Position numbers and translations under genes: made by a program
Part shown: piece after piece, positions 1 to 6,016 of the stretch
Position numbering within the stretch: position 1 is the stretch's first letter
How the letters are laid out: every line of letters starts with the position of its first letter
NCBI GenBank assembly: GCA_018971455.1
Contig: JAGXAV010000115.1
Location: forward strand, 1-6,679
Length of the DNA stretch: 6,679 nt
Direction: 5' to 3'
Origin: Rhodospirillales bacterium
Lineage (GTDB): Bacteria > Pseudomonadota > Alphaproteobacteria > Acetobacterales > Acetobacteraceae
The notes under the pieces: model-generated
The model's database searches: none
What the model was told of the DNA's origin: nothing
The model's input: the letters and a program-made list of their open reading frames with translations, nothing else

Positions 1-488
1 ATCGTCGGTCTTGCAGCCCCGGCGCGTGCAGGCCAAGCCGCGGCCACCCCGTCGCTCTGATACTGAGCCACGATGTTGCCGACATAGCCGAGCGCGATCA
101 GCGCGGTGTTGGAGTTCGTGCCATCGACGATCACCTGCAACGGAGCGGCCTGCCCGCCGGCGAGCATGCGGGCAAAGCCGGCATGGATGACGACGGCGAT
201 GACGGCGCGGCTGCTGTCGATATCGTCGGTGATGTCGCGCTGCCGGCGGGCGGTGTCCACGATGTCGAACCGTCCGGTGGCGGCGAAGCGCGAGATCACC
301 TCGCGGCTGGCCTGGCTGCGATCGAGATCGAGCACCGCCATCGCCACGTTGTGCACCGTGAAGGTGGCCGCGTAGCCGAACACCAGCATCTGGATCAGCA
401 GCGGCACCACCAGGCGGAACATCGCCCACGGATCGCGCCAGAGCTCCAGGAACTCCTTCATCAGCATGACGTGGATGCGCGCGAACAT
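1..488 (-). CDS. ybhR: ABC-2 type permease, YbhR/YhhJ-like (partial, C-terminus beyond window)
   Basis: This is the second membrane subunit of the YbhGFSR-type exporter, with 162 codons visible and the 3' end missing. The ATG at 488 follows the upstream permease stop by three bases (TGA-GCG-ATG) and lies in the same frame. The protein opens with a cytoplasmic amphipathic stretch containing KEFLELWRDP, typical of ABC-2 permeases, then a first membrane helix at about residues 22-42. A periplasmic domain follows, containing DGTNSNTALIALGY. The upstream permease has the equivalent DATDANTTNIAIGY, so the two are paralogues. The C-terminal membrane bundle lies outside the window. By analogy with YbhS/YbhR the two permeases form a heterodimer in the inner membrane, driven by the two ATPases upstream. 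No strong ribosome binding site is seen, so translation probably depends on coupling. The family call is firm; choosing YbhR over YhhJ rests on operon order. Confidence 0.88.
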   Translation of the reverse strand, partial: MFARIHVMLMKEFLELWRDPWAMFRLVVPLLIQMLVFGYAATFTVHNVAMAVLDLDRSQASREVISRFAATGRFDIVDTARRQRDITDDIDSSRAVIAVVIHAGFARMLAGGQAAPLQVIVDGTNSNTALIALGYVGNIVAQYQSDGVAAAWPARAGAARPT

Positions 489-491
489 CGC

Positions 492-1628
492 TCAGTCCAG
501 CCGCTTGTGAAAGGCCCGCCCGGCCAGCCACAGCACGACCACGGCGTAGGCCACGAGCCCGAGCACCGGGCCGATCAGTCCGGCGAGGCCGCTGCCCTTG
601 AGGAACACCGCCCGCAGGATGGTGACGAAGTAGCGGGGATAGACCATCAGCGACAGGGCGCGGATGGGCGCCGGCATCTGGTCGATCGGGAAGGTATAGC
701 CTGACAGCAGCGTGGTCGGCAGCATGGTCACCAGCAGCGCCACCTGGCTCGCCCCCAGCTGGCTGCGCACGCGCACCGAGATGAGGTAGCCGATCGCGAG
801 CACGACGATGAGGAACAATGCCGTGGTGATCAGCAACGTCGCGAAATCGCCGCGGAACGGCACGGCGAACCAGAATCTTGCGGCCAGCAGGCAGAAGGCC
901 GCGTCGAAAATGCCGATCAGGAAATACGGCAGCAGCTTGCCCGCCATCACCTCGAACGGCGTCACCGGCGTGGAGATGAGCTGTTCCATCGTGCCGCGCT
1001 CCCACTCGCGCGAGACGGTCAGCGAGGTCAGCTGGGCGCCGACCAGGGCCAGGATCACCGCGACCACGCCGGGGATGATGAAGTAGCGGCTCTCCAGCCC
1101 TTCATTGAACCAGACCCGTGGCTCGAGATCGACCATTCCCGCGCGCGTGGCCGGGCCGCCATGCGCCGCCGCCCAGCGCGCCTCCAGCTGATTGCTGATG
1201 AGGGCGACAACGCCCTGCGCGTAGCCGATGGCGATGTTGGTCGTGTTTGCGTCCGTGGCATCGAAGACGATCTGCAAGGGACTGCCGCCGGTGCTATCCA
1301 GCCGGCGGGAGAAATCCGCCGGGATGACGGCGGCGCCGATGCAGGCGGCCCGATCCATCGCCTCATGCACCGCCTGGTCGCTGCCAAGTCGGGCACTGGC
1401 CGCGAACCAGCCCGCGGCCACGAAGCGCTGCGCCACCGCGCGGCTTGTCTGACTGTTCTCCTGGTCGAACACGCAGAGCGGCACATGCCTTATGTCCAGG
1501 CTGACGCCGTAGCCCAGCATCACCATCTGCATCAGCGGCATCAGCAGCGCGATCGCCAGGCTGCGCGGGTCGCGCCATACCTGCAGGATTTCCTTGAAGG
1601 CGATCGCCAGCAGCCGGCCGGGGCTCAC
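492..1628 (-). CDS. ybhS: ABC-2 type permease, YbhS-like
   Basis: This is the first inner-membrane permease of the exporter, 378 residues from a GTG at 1628; E. coli YbhS is about 377 as I recall it. The frame stays open further upstream to 1859, but that extension runs through the ATPase gene and reads as Arg-rich non-membrane sequence. The GTG is the only start that leaves the KEILQVWRDPRSL opening intact, and it lies four bases after the ATPase stop. Residues 1-21 are cytoplasmic, and membrane helix 1 is at about 24-42. A periplasmic domain of about 140 residues follows, with the DATDANTTNIAIGY segment at 123-136. A C-terminal bundle of about five helices begins near 182. The ABC-2 coupling region is clear, with SREWERGTMEQLISTP at 206-221. 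The protein ends ...AFHKRLD. It should pair with the downstream paralogue. Substrate unknown. Confidence 0.92.
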   Translation of the reverse strand: MSPGRLLAIAFKEILQVWRDPRSLAIALLMPLMQMVMLGYGVSLDIRHVPLCVFDQENSQTSRAVAQRFVAAGWFAASARLGSDQAVHEAMDRAACIGAAVIPADFSRRLDSTGGSPLQIVFDATDANTTNIAIGYAQGVVALISNQLEARWAAAHGGPATRAGMVDLEPRVWFNEGLESRYFIIPGVVAVILALVGAQLTSLTVSREWERGTMEQLISTPVTPFEVMAGKLLPYFLIGIFDAAFCLLAARFWFAVPFRGDFATLLITTALFLIVVLAIGYLISVRVRSQLGASQVALLVTMLPTTLLSGYTFPIDQMPAPIRALSLMVYPRYFVTILRAVFLKGSGLAGLIGPVLGLVAYAVVVLWLAGRAFHKRLD

Positions 1629-1632
1629 GGCG

Positions 1633-2586
1633 TCACGCCCGCGCCGCGGCCGCGTGGCCGGCAACCAGATGCACGAAGACATCCTCGAGGCTGGCATCGA
1701 TCGGCCGGGCGGCGCCGGACGACACGCCGCGCGCCGTGAGGAAAGCCGGCAGGTCGTCTGCCGACAATCCGCCCGCGGCCAGCAACACGTGCAGCCGATC
1801 CCCGAAGATCGCCGCCTCCGCCACGCCGGGCGCGTCGCGCAGCGCGGCCAGTGCCGCACCGAGCGGCGCGCAGGGCAGCGCGAGCAGCGTGCCGCCCAAC
1901 TCCCGCCGGCGCAGCGTGCCGGGGCTGCCGAGGGCGACCAGCCGGCTGCGGTCGATCAGCGCGATGCGGTTGCAGTATTCCGCCTCGTCCATGTAATGCG
2001 TCGAGACCAGAATGGTGACCCGCTCGGCGGCGAGGCGGTGGATCAGTTCCCAGAACAGCCGCCGTGCCTCCGGCTCCACGCCCGAGGTCGGCTCGTCGAG
2101 AAACAGCACCGGCGGGCGGTGCAGGATGGCGCAGCCAAGGGCCAGCCGCTGCTTCCATCCGCCGGCCAGCGTGCTGACCAGCGCATCCTCGCGCCCCTCG
2201 AGCCCTGCCATGGCGATGGCGAAGCGGCGGCGCGCCTCGAACATCGCCGGCGGCACGCGGTAGATGCCGGCGAAGAAGCGCAGATTCTCAGCCACGGTGA
2301 GGCTGCCGTAGAGCGAGAATGTCTGCGACATGTAGCCGATATGCGCGCGCACCTGATTGGCCTCGCGCACCACGTCGAACCCGGCGACGCGGGCGCGCCC
2401 GGCCGTCGGACGCAGCAATGCGCTCAGCATGCGGATGGTGGTCGATTTGCCGGCGCCGTTCGGCCCGATGAACCCGACCACCTCGCCGGGCGCGATCGCA
2501 AGATCGAGCCGGTCGACGGCGGTGAACGTGCCGAAACTCTTGCTGAGGCCCTCCGCCAGCACGGCCGGGCCGGCGCTGTCGCTCAT
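1633..2586 (-). CDS. ybhF: ABC transporter ATPase, equivalent of the C-terminal half of YbhF
   Basis: This 317-residue nucleotide-binding subunit powers the two ABC-2 permeases encoded downstream. Visible motifs are Walker A GPNGAGKST (41-49), Q-loop Gln88 in YMSQTFSLYG, signature LAGGWKQR (140-147), Walker B VLFLDEP with catalytic Glu165, and H-loop His197 in VSTHYMDEAEYC. Two positions differ from consensus: the signature Ser is Ala141, and the D-loop reads SGVEP, with Glu171 where Asp is usual. The last 100 or so residues form the accessory C-terminal domain of this ATPase class, ending in SLEDVFVHLVAG. The ATG overlaps the preceding ATPase stop (ATGA, 2583-2586), implying translational coupling. 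Its motifs resemble the second ATPase domain of E. coli YbhF, where the two domains are fused in one chain. A heterodimer with the upstream ATPase is expected. The symbol is used for the half-gene and is not a claim of a full-length YbhF. Confidence 0.93.
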   Translation of the reverse strand: MSDSAGPAVLAEGLSKSFGTFTAVDRLDLAIAPGEVVGFIGPNGAGKSTTIRMLSALLRPTAGRARVAGFDVVREANQVRAHIGYMSQTFSLYGSLTVAENLRFFAGIYRVPPAMFEARRRFAIAMAGLEGREDALVSTLAGGWKQRLALGCAILHRPPVLFLDEPTSGVEPEARRLFWELIHRLAAERVTILVSTHYMDEAEYCNRIALIDRSRLVALGSPGTLRRRELGGTLLALPCAPLGAALAALRDAPGVAEAAIFGDRLHVLLAAGGLSADDLPAFLTARGVSSGAARPIDASLEDVFVHLVAGHAAAARA

Positions 2587-3530
2587 GGCGCCGCCCCGCT
2601 GCCGAGGAGGGCGACGAAGACGTCCTCAATGCCGGGGTCGATCCGCGCCATGGTGGCGGCGGCGAGGCCGCGCGCCGCCAGCCTTGCGTGCAGCGCGGGC
2701 ATGCGGCCTTCGGGCTCGTCCACGCGCACATGCACCCGGTCGCCCATCAGCAGCAGGCCCAGCACGCCCGGGGCGCCGGCCAGGGCGTCGCGCAGGGCAC
2801 GCGGATCGGGGCCGGTCAGGGCGAGCAGCGCGCCGGGCATCGCCTGCTTGAGCCGCGCCGGCGTGTCGAGCGCGCGAATCCGCCCCTGATGCAGCAAGGC
2901 CAGGCGCGAGCAGCGCTCCGCCTCGTCCATGTAGGCGGTGGACAGCAGGATGGTCACACCGCTCTCCCGCAGCCCGTAGAGGATCGCCCAGAAATCCCGC
3001 CGCGAGACCGGATCGACGCCGGTGGTCGGCTCGTCGAGCAGCAGCACGCGCGGGGTGTGGATCAGCGCGCAGACCAGACCGAGCTTCTGCTTCATGCCGC
3101 CCGAGAGCTGGCCGGCCAGCCGGTTGCTGAACGCCTCAAGCCCGGCGGCGGCCAGAAGCTGCGCGCTGCGTGCCCGGCGCTCCCTGGCGCGCACGGCAAA
3201 CAGCGTGGCGTAGAAGAAGATGTTCTCCGCCACCGTCATGTCCTCGTAGAGGCCGAAGCGTTGCGGCATGTAGCTGAGATGCAGTTTGGTCTGCTCGGGC
3301 GCGGCGCGAACATCGATGCCGTCCAGCGCGACCGCTCCGGCATCCGGGCTGAGCACGCCGGCCAGGATGCGCATCAGGGTCGTCTTGCCGGCGCCATCCG
3401 GCCCGACCAGGCCGAAGATCTCGCCCGGCGCCACCGTGAAACTCACCTCCCGCACCGCCTCGACCGCGCCGAAACGCCGGCTCACCCGATCGACCATCAC
3501 GGCGGCAGGCGCCATGGCGGCGGCGGTCAT
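2583..3530 (-). CDS. ybhF: ABC transporter ATPase, equivalent of the N-terminal half of YbhF, H-loop His absent
   Basis: This 315-residue ATPase is the first of the tandem pair. Motifs are Walker A GPDGAGKTT (43-51), Q-loop Gln90 in YMPQRFGLYEDMT, a canonical signature LSGGMKQK (142-149), Walker B VLLLDEP with Glu167, and a normal D-loop TGVDP (170-174). The H-loop reads LSTAYMDEAE: Ala199 stands where His normally contacts the ATP gamma-phosphate (codon at 2934-2936). The GPDGAGKTT/LSGGMKQK/missing-His combination matches the first ATPase domain of E. coli YbhF as I remember it, so the loss looks inherited and not like decay. A C-terminal accessory domain ends in GIEDVFVALLGSG. The start at 3530 overlaps the adaptor stop as ATGA. 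In-frame Met6 and Met12 are alternatives, but the overlap favours the first. On its own it would be a poor ATPase; with its partner it forms an asymmetric dimer. Confidence 0.93.
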   Translation of the reverse strand: MTAAAMAPAAVMVDRVSRRFGAVEAVREVSFTVAPGEIFGLVGPDGAGKTTLMRILAGVLSPDAGAVALDGIDVRAAPEQTKLHLSYMPQRFGLYEDMTVAENIFFYATLFAVRARERRARSAQLLAAAGLEAFSNRLAGQLSGGMKQKLGLVCALIHTPRVLLLDEPTTGVDPVSRRDFWAILYGLRESGVTILLSTAYMDEAERCSRLALLHQGRIRALDTPARLKQAMPGALLALTGPDPRALRDALAGAPGVLGLLLMGDRVHVRVDEPEGRMPALHARLAARGLAAATMARIDPGIEDVFVALLGSGAAP

Positions 3531-4522
3531 TTGGGTGCCGCCGGCAGCCGCGCGATCCGCGCATCGGCCGGCATGCCCGGCAGCAATTCATGCGTCGGAT
3601 TGTCGATGTCGATGCGGATCCGATAGACCAGCGTCACCCGCTCGGCATGCGTCTGCACCGTCTTCGGCGTGAACTCCGCCTGTGGGGAGATGAAGCTGAT
3701 GCGGCCGTGATAGATGTGCCCGGGATAGGTATCCGTGGTGACGTCCGCCGGCTCGCCGAGGCGAACCTTCCCCAGATCCGGCTCGTTGACATAGGCGCGC
3801 AGCCAGACATGGTCGAGATCGTCGAGCGTGACGACCGCGACCCCCGGCCCGGCCAGCTCGCCCAGCTCGGCCTCGCGCACCGCGATCACGCCATCGAACG
3901 GGGCGCGCAGAACGGCGTAGGAGAGCGTGACCTGATCGAGCCGCAGCCTGGCCTGGCTGGCGGCGAGGGTGGCGCGGGCGAGGCCGACATTGTCCTCGGC
4001 GACGCGCGCCATCGCCTGGTCATGCGCGAGATTTGCCGCGGCCTGGGCGGCGGCGGTGAAGGCAAGATCGCGCGCCTGATCGGAGACGACATGGGTCCTG
4101 GCCAGGGCCTGGGCGCGGACGTAATCCTGCTGCTTCTGCGCCACGTCGTACTGGTCGCTGGTCACGCTGTGCCGGCTCGCGGCCAGGGTGCTGGTCGCCA
4201 CCGTCACCTGCGCCTCGGCAATCGCCAGATTGGCCTCGTCGATGCCGACCTGCTGCTGGTAGAGCCGGTCATCCACCCGCGCCAGCACCGTGCCGGCGGC
4301 AACATGCGCGCCCTCGTCGAAGGGCAGCGCCACGATCGGGGCCGCGACCTGGGTGAAGCTCAGCACGCTCTCATGCGCCTCGATGTTGCCGGCGACGTCG
4401 ATGGCCGCGGCGGGCGGCGCGGGCAGGATGAGGCCCCGCACGGGCGGCCACAGCCACGGCACCGCGAACGCGCCCGCCACCGCCGCCACGCCCAGCAGCA
4501 CCAGGCGCCATTGCCTGCTCAC
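3527..4522 (-). CDS. ybhG: Periplasmic adaptor (membrane fusion protein), YbhG-like
   Basis: This is the HlyD-family adaptor linking the inner-membrane ABC-2 exporter to an outer-membrane channel. From a GTG at 4522 it is 331 residues, matching the length of E. coli YbhG (about 331-332 from memory). A short basic start (SRQWR) is followed by an N-terminal membrane anchor or signal at about 6-25. The first lipoyl half is at about 43-85 (DVAGNIEAHE, then DEGAHVAAGTVLARVDD). A long alpha-helical hairpin spans about 88-197, and the second lipoyl half starts at LRAPFDGVIAVRE. A beta-barrel domain follows, with FTPKTVQTHAERVTLVYRI, a strong family hallmark, and LLPGMPADARI near the end. Arg136, Leu140 and Ser147 fit the R-x3-L-x6-S channel-docking pattern at the hairpin tip. 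An ATG at 4591 would add 23 charged residues and push the anchor inward; neither start has a clear ribosome binding site. It is the first gene of the leftward operon. Confidence 0.92.
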   Translation of the reverse strand: MSRQWRLVLLGVAAVAGAFAVPWLWPPVRGLILPAPPAAAIDVAGNIEAHESVLSFTQVAAPIVALPFDEGAHVAAGTVLARVDDRLYQQQVGIDEANLAIAEAQVTVATSTLAASRHSVTSDQYDVAQKQQDYVRAQALARTHVVSDQARDLAFTAAAQAAANLAHDQAMARVAEDNVGLARATLAASQARLRLDQVTLSYAVLRAPFDGVIAVREAELGELAGPGVAVVTLDDLDHVWLRAYVNEPDLGKVRLGEPADVTTDTYPGHIYHGRISFISPQAEFTPKTVQTHAERVTLVYRIRIDIDNPTHELLPGMPADARIARLPAAPK

Positions 4523-4597
4523 GCCGGCACCGTGCGACGGCCATGCCGCCCGGCGATCCCGGATCGCGCCTCGCTCATGCGCCTGCCCCATGGGTGC

Positions 4598-4611
4598 TTC
4601 GGTTCGCCGAA
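4598..4611. repeat. Inverted repeat TTCGG-N4-CCGAA
   Basis: There are perfect 5-base arms around a 4-base TTCG centre. The element lies about 76-89 bases upstream of the chosen GTG of the leftward adaptor and just upstream of the alternative ATG at 4591. It could be a small hairpin in the ybhG leader transcript or a protein-binding palindrome. With arms this short in GC-rich DNA it may be chance. Confidence 0.3.
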
Positions 4612-4639
4612 ACCATAGCCAGCGCGGGCGGAATCGGTC

Positions 4640-4653
4640 TTGACGTGGATCAA
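4640..4653. promoter_or_regulatory. Candidate operator, left copy (TTGA-N6-TCAA)
   Basis: The sequence is TTGACGTGGATCAA. Read on the minus strand it becomes TTGATC-CAC-GTCAA, which matches the right copy at 11 of 14 positions. It lies upstream of the leftward operon, about 118 bases from the GTG start of ybhG. The AT-rich arms stand out from the surrounding GC-rich sequence. Its length and symmetry suit a dimeric helix-turn-helix repressor, but no regulator gene is in the window. Confidence 0.6.
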
Positions 4654-4687
4654 CACGCGGCCCGGCACGGGGCTGGTCGGCGGGGGA

Positions 4688-4701
4688 TTGATCAGGGTCA
4701 A
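4688..4701. promoter_or_regulatory. Candidate operator, right copy (TTGA-N6-TCAA)
   Basis: The sequence is TTGATCAGGGTCAA, extendable by one base on each side to ATTGA-N6-TCAAT. It shares the TTGATC-N3-GTCAA pattern with the inverted left copy, 48 bases away. It lies 64-77 bases upstream of the macA-like start, where a repressor or activator could act on the rightward promoter. Confidence 0.6.
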
Positions 4702-4751
4702 TGCGCCGGCGGCGCGTGCGATCACATTGCGCCGCCCGTGCATGACTGCGC

Positions 4752-4759
4752 GGAAGGGA
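4752..4759 (+). promoter_or_regulatory. Ribosome binding site of the macA-like gene
   Basis: A purine-rich GGAAGGGA stretch ends five bases before the ATG at 4765. It is the only strong Shine-Dalgarno match at a gene start in the window. It decides the macA-like start against the longer in-frame option at 4543. Confidence 0.75.
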
Positions 4760-4764
4760 TCGCG

Positions 4765-6000
4765 ATGCCAGACCAGACGGCCCGCCTTGCGCCGGCTGCC
4801 GCACCGGTGTCAGCGGATGCGCTGGCGCCGGTGCGCCCGCGGCGCCACCGCGCCATTGCGGGCGGCCTGCTGTTCCTGCTGCTTGCCGCCGCCGGCGCCT
4901 GGTGGTGGCTGGCGAGCCCCTCGCCTGCGACCCTCTACGTCACCGCCACCGTCGGCCGCGGCGATGTGACGCGCGCGGTGACCGCCACCGGCACGGCCAA
5001 TCCGGTGCTCACGATCATCGTCGGCACCTACGTCTCCGGGGTGATCCAGCAGATTTCCTGCGACTACAACACCACGGTCAGCAAGGGCCAGGTCTGCGCC
5101 AAGATCGACCCCCGGCCGTACCAGGCGGTGGTCGATCAGGACCAGGCCAATCTCGATGTCGCCCGCGCCCAGCTCGGCAAGGATCAGGCAGCCCTGGCCT
5201 ATGCCGAGGTGAACGACCGGCGCAACCAGCAGCTCGCCCAGCGCAACTATGTCTCGCAGGACACCGCCGACAGCGCCCGCAGCGCCCTCAAGCAGGCCGG
5301 CGCGCAGGTTGCACTCGATCAGGCCACCATCGAGCAGCGCCAGGCCCAGCTGGCGGCAGCGCAGGTCAACCTCAATTACACCGACATCGTCTCGCCGGTG
5401 GACGGCACCGTGGTCTCGCGCAACGTCACCATCGGCCAGACCGTCGCCGCCACCTTCCAGACCCCGACCCTGTTCCTGATCGCCACCGATCTCACCAAGA
5501 TGCAGGTCGATACCAATGTCAGCGAGAGCGATATCGGCGCCATAAAGAGCGGCCAGCCGGCCAGCTTCACGGTCGATGCCTATCCGAGGCGGGTGTTCCA
5601 CGGATCCGTGGTGCAGGTGCGCCAGTCGCCACAGACGGTGCAGAACGTGGTGACGTACGATGTGGTGGTGGGCTTCGACAATGCCGACCTGGCCTTGCGG
5701 CCCGGCATGACGGCGGCGACCGACATCATCACCGCCCAGCGCACCGCCGTGCTCCGCGTGCCCGATCAGGCGCTGCGCTTCAGCCCGCCCGGTGCCCCGG
5801 CGGCGGCGGCCGGAACCAGCCGGGTCTGGGTGCTGCGCGCCGGCAAGCCGGTGGCCGTGGCCGTGACGACCGGACTCGATGACGCCACCAACACCGAGAT
5901 TCTCCAGGGTGACCTGCAATCCGGCGACCGGGTGATCCTCGGCCAGCAGCACGCCGCCGCGACGAGCGCGGCGAGTGCTGCGCCGGCGCCGCGGCTCTGA
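4765..6000 (+). CDS. macA: Periplasmic adaptor, MacA/YknX type
   Basis: This 411-residue adaptor of a MacAB-class ABC exporter is anchored in the inner membrane and reaches to an outer-membrane channel. The ATG at 4765 has a good ribosome binding site. The frame is open back to 4543, but that stretch has no protein character and crosses the regulatory palindromes. An Ala/Pro-rich cytoplasmic lead (1-23) and basic RPRRHR precede a membrane helix at about 30-49. The first lipoyl half is at about 75-115 (TGTANP, VSGVIQQI, VSKGQVCAKIDPRPYQ). An alpha-hairpin spans about 118-204, and the second lipoyl half starts at IVSPVDGTVVSRNV (208 on). Beta-barrel and membrane-proximal domains follow. Arg153, Leu157 and Ser164 fit the R-x3-L-x6-S channel-docking pattern. 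Cys99 and Cys111 sit in the lipoyl domain. The tail is Ala-rich. RND-type adaptors are similar, but the ABC ATPase 16 bases downstream argues for MacA type. Confidence 0.9.
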   Translation: MPDQTARLAPAAAPVSADALAPVRPRRHRAIAGGLLFLLLAAAGAWWWLASPSPATLYVTATVGRGDVTRAVTATGTANPVLTIIVGTYVSGVIQQISCDYNTTVSKGQVCAKIDPRPYQAVVDQDQANLDVARAQLGKDQAALAYAEVNDRRNQQLAQRNYVSQDTADSARSALKQAGAQVALDQATIEQRQAQLAAAQVNLNYTDIVSPVDGTVVSRNVTIGQTVAATFQTPTLFLIATDLTKMQVDTNVSESDIGAIKSGQPASFTVDAYPRRVFHGSVVQVRQSPQTVQNVVTYDVVVGFDNADLALRPGMTAATDIITAQRTAVLRVPDQALRFSPPGAPAAAAGTSRVWVLRAGKPVAVAVTTGLDDATNTEILQGDLQSGDRVILGQQHAAATSAASAAPAPRL

Positions 6001-6016
6001 CGGGCGGCCGGCGCCG

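Larger units (their letters stand above)
4523..4764. promoter_or_regulatory. Divergent intergenic regulatory region between the two exporter operons
   Basis: This gap of 242 bases separates the leftward ybhG operon from the rightward macA-like operon and must hold both promoters unless transcription starts inside genes. It contains two matching 14-base elements (4640-4653 and 4688-4701), a smaller inverted repeat (4598-4611), and the macA-side ribosome binding site. I could not identify convincing -35/-10 pairs in either direction at normal spacing. The several TTGA stretches belong to the palindromes and lack a partner -10. Weak reading frames cross it, but none looks like a gene. Confidence 0.7.

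Noticed and set aside
1629..1859. N-terminal extension of the ybhS-like permease to an ATG at 1859
   Set aside because: The extension lies inside the ATPase coding sequence and is Arg/Cys-rich; the GTG at 1628 gives the family length and motif.
1594..2889. Long plus-strand open frame opposite the ATPase genes
   Set aside because: It is antisense to two ATPases with complete motifs; its translation is His/Arg/Gln-rich with no domain. Long antisense frames are expected in GC-rich genes.
2688..4618. Plus-strand open frames at 2688-3626 and 3590-4618
   Set aside because: They are complements of the N-half ATPase and the YbhG-like adaptor, with low-complexity products and no ribosome binding or domain support.
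4640..4701. TTGACG, TTGATC and TTGACC as -35 boxes
   Set aside because: No acceptable -10 hexamer is found at 16-18 bases on either strand; the matches are better explained as parts of the palindromes.
4703..4715. Hairpin GCGCC-N3-GGCGC as a terminator or riboswitch piece
   Set aside because: There is no T-tract, it is short, and such GC palindromes are common by chance in this composition.
4543..4764. Longer N-terminus for the macA-like gene starting at 4543
   Set aside because: It would place 74 extra residues with no signal or domain before the membrane anchor and cover both palindromes; the ATG at 4765 has a strong ribosome binding site.
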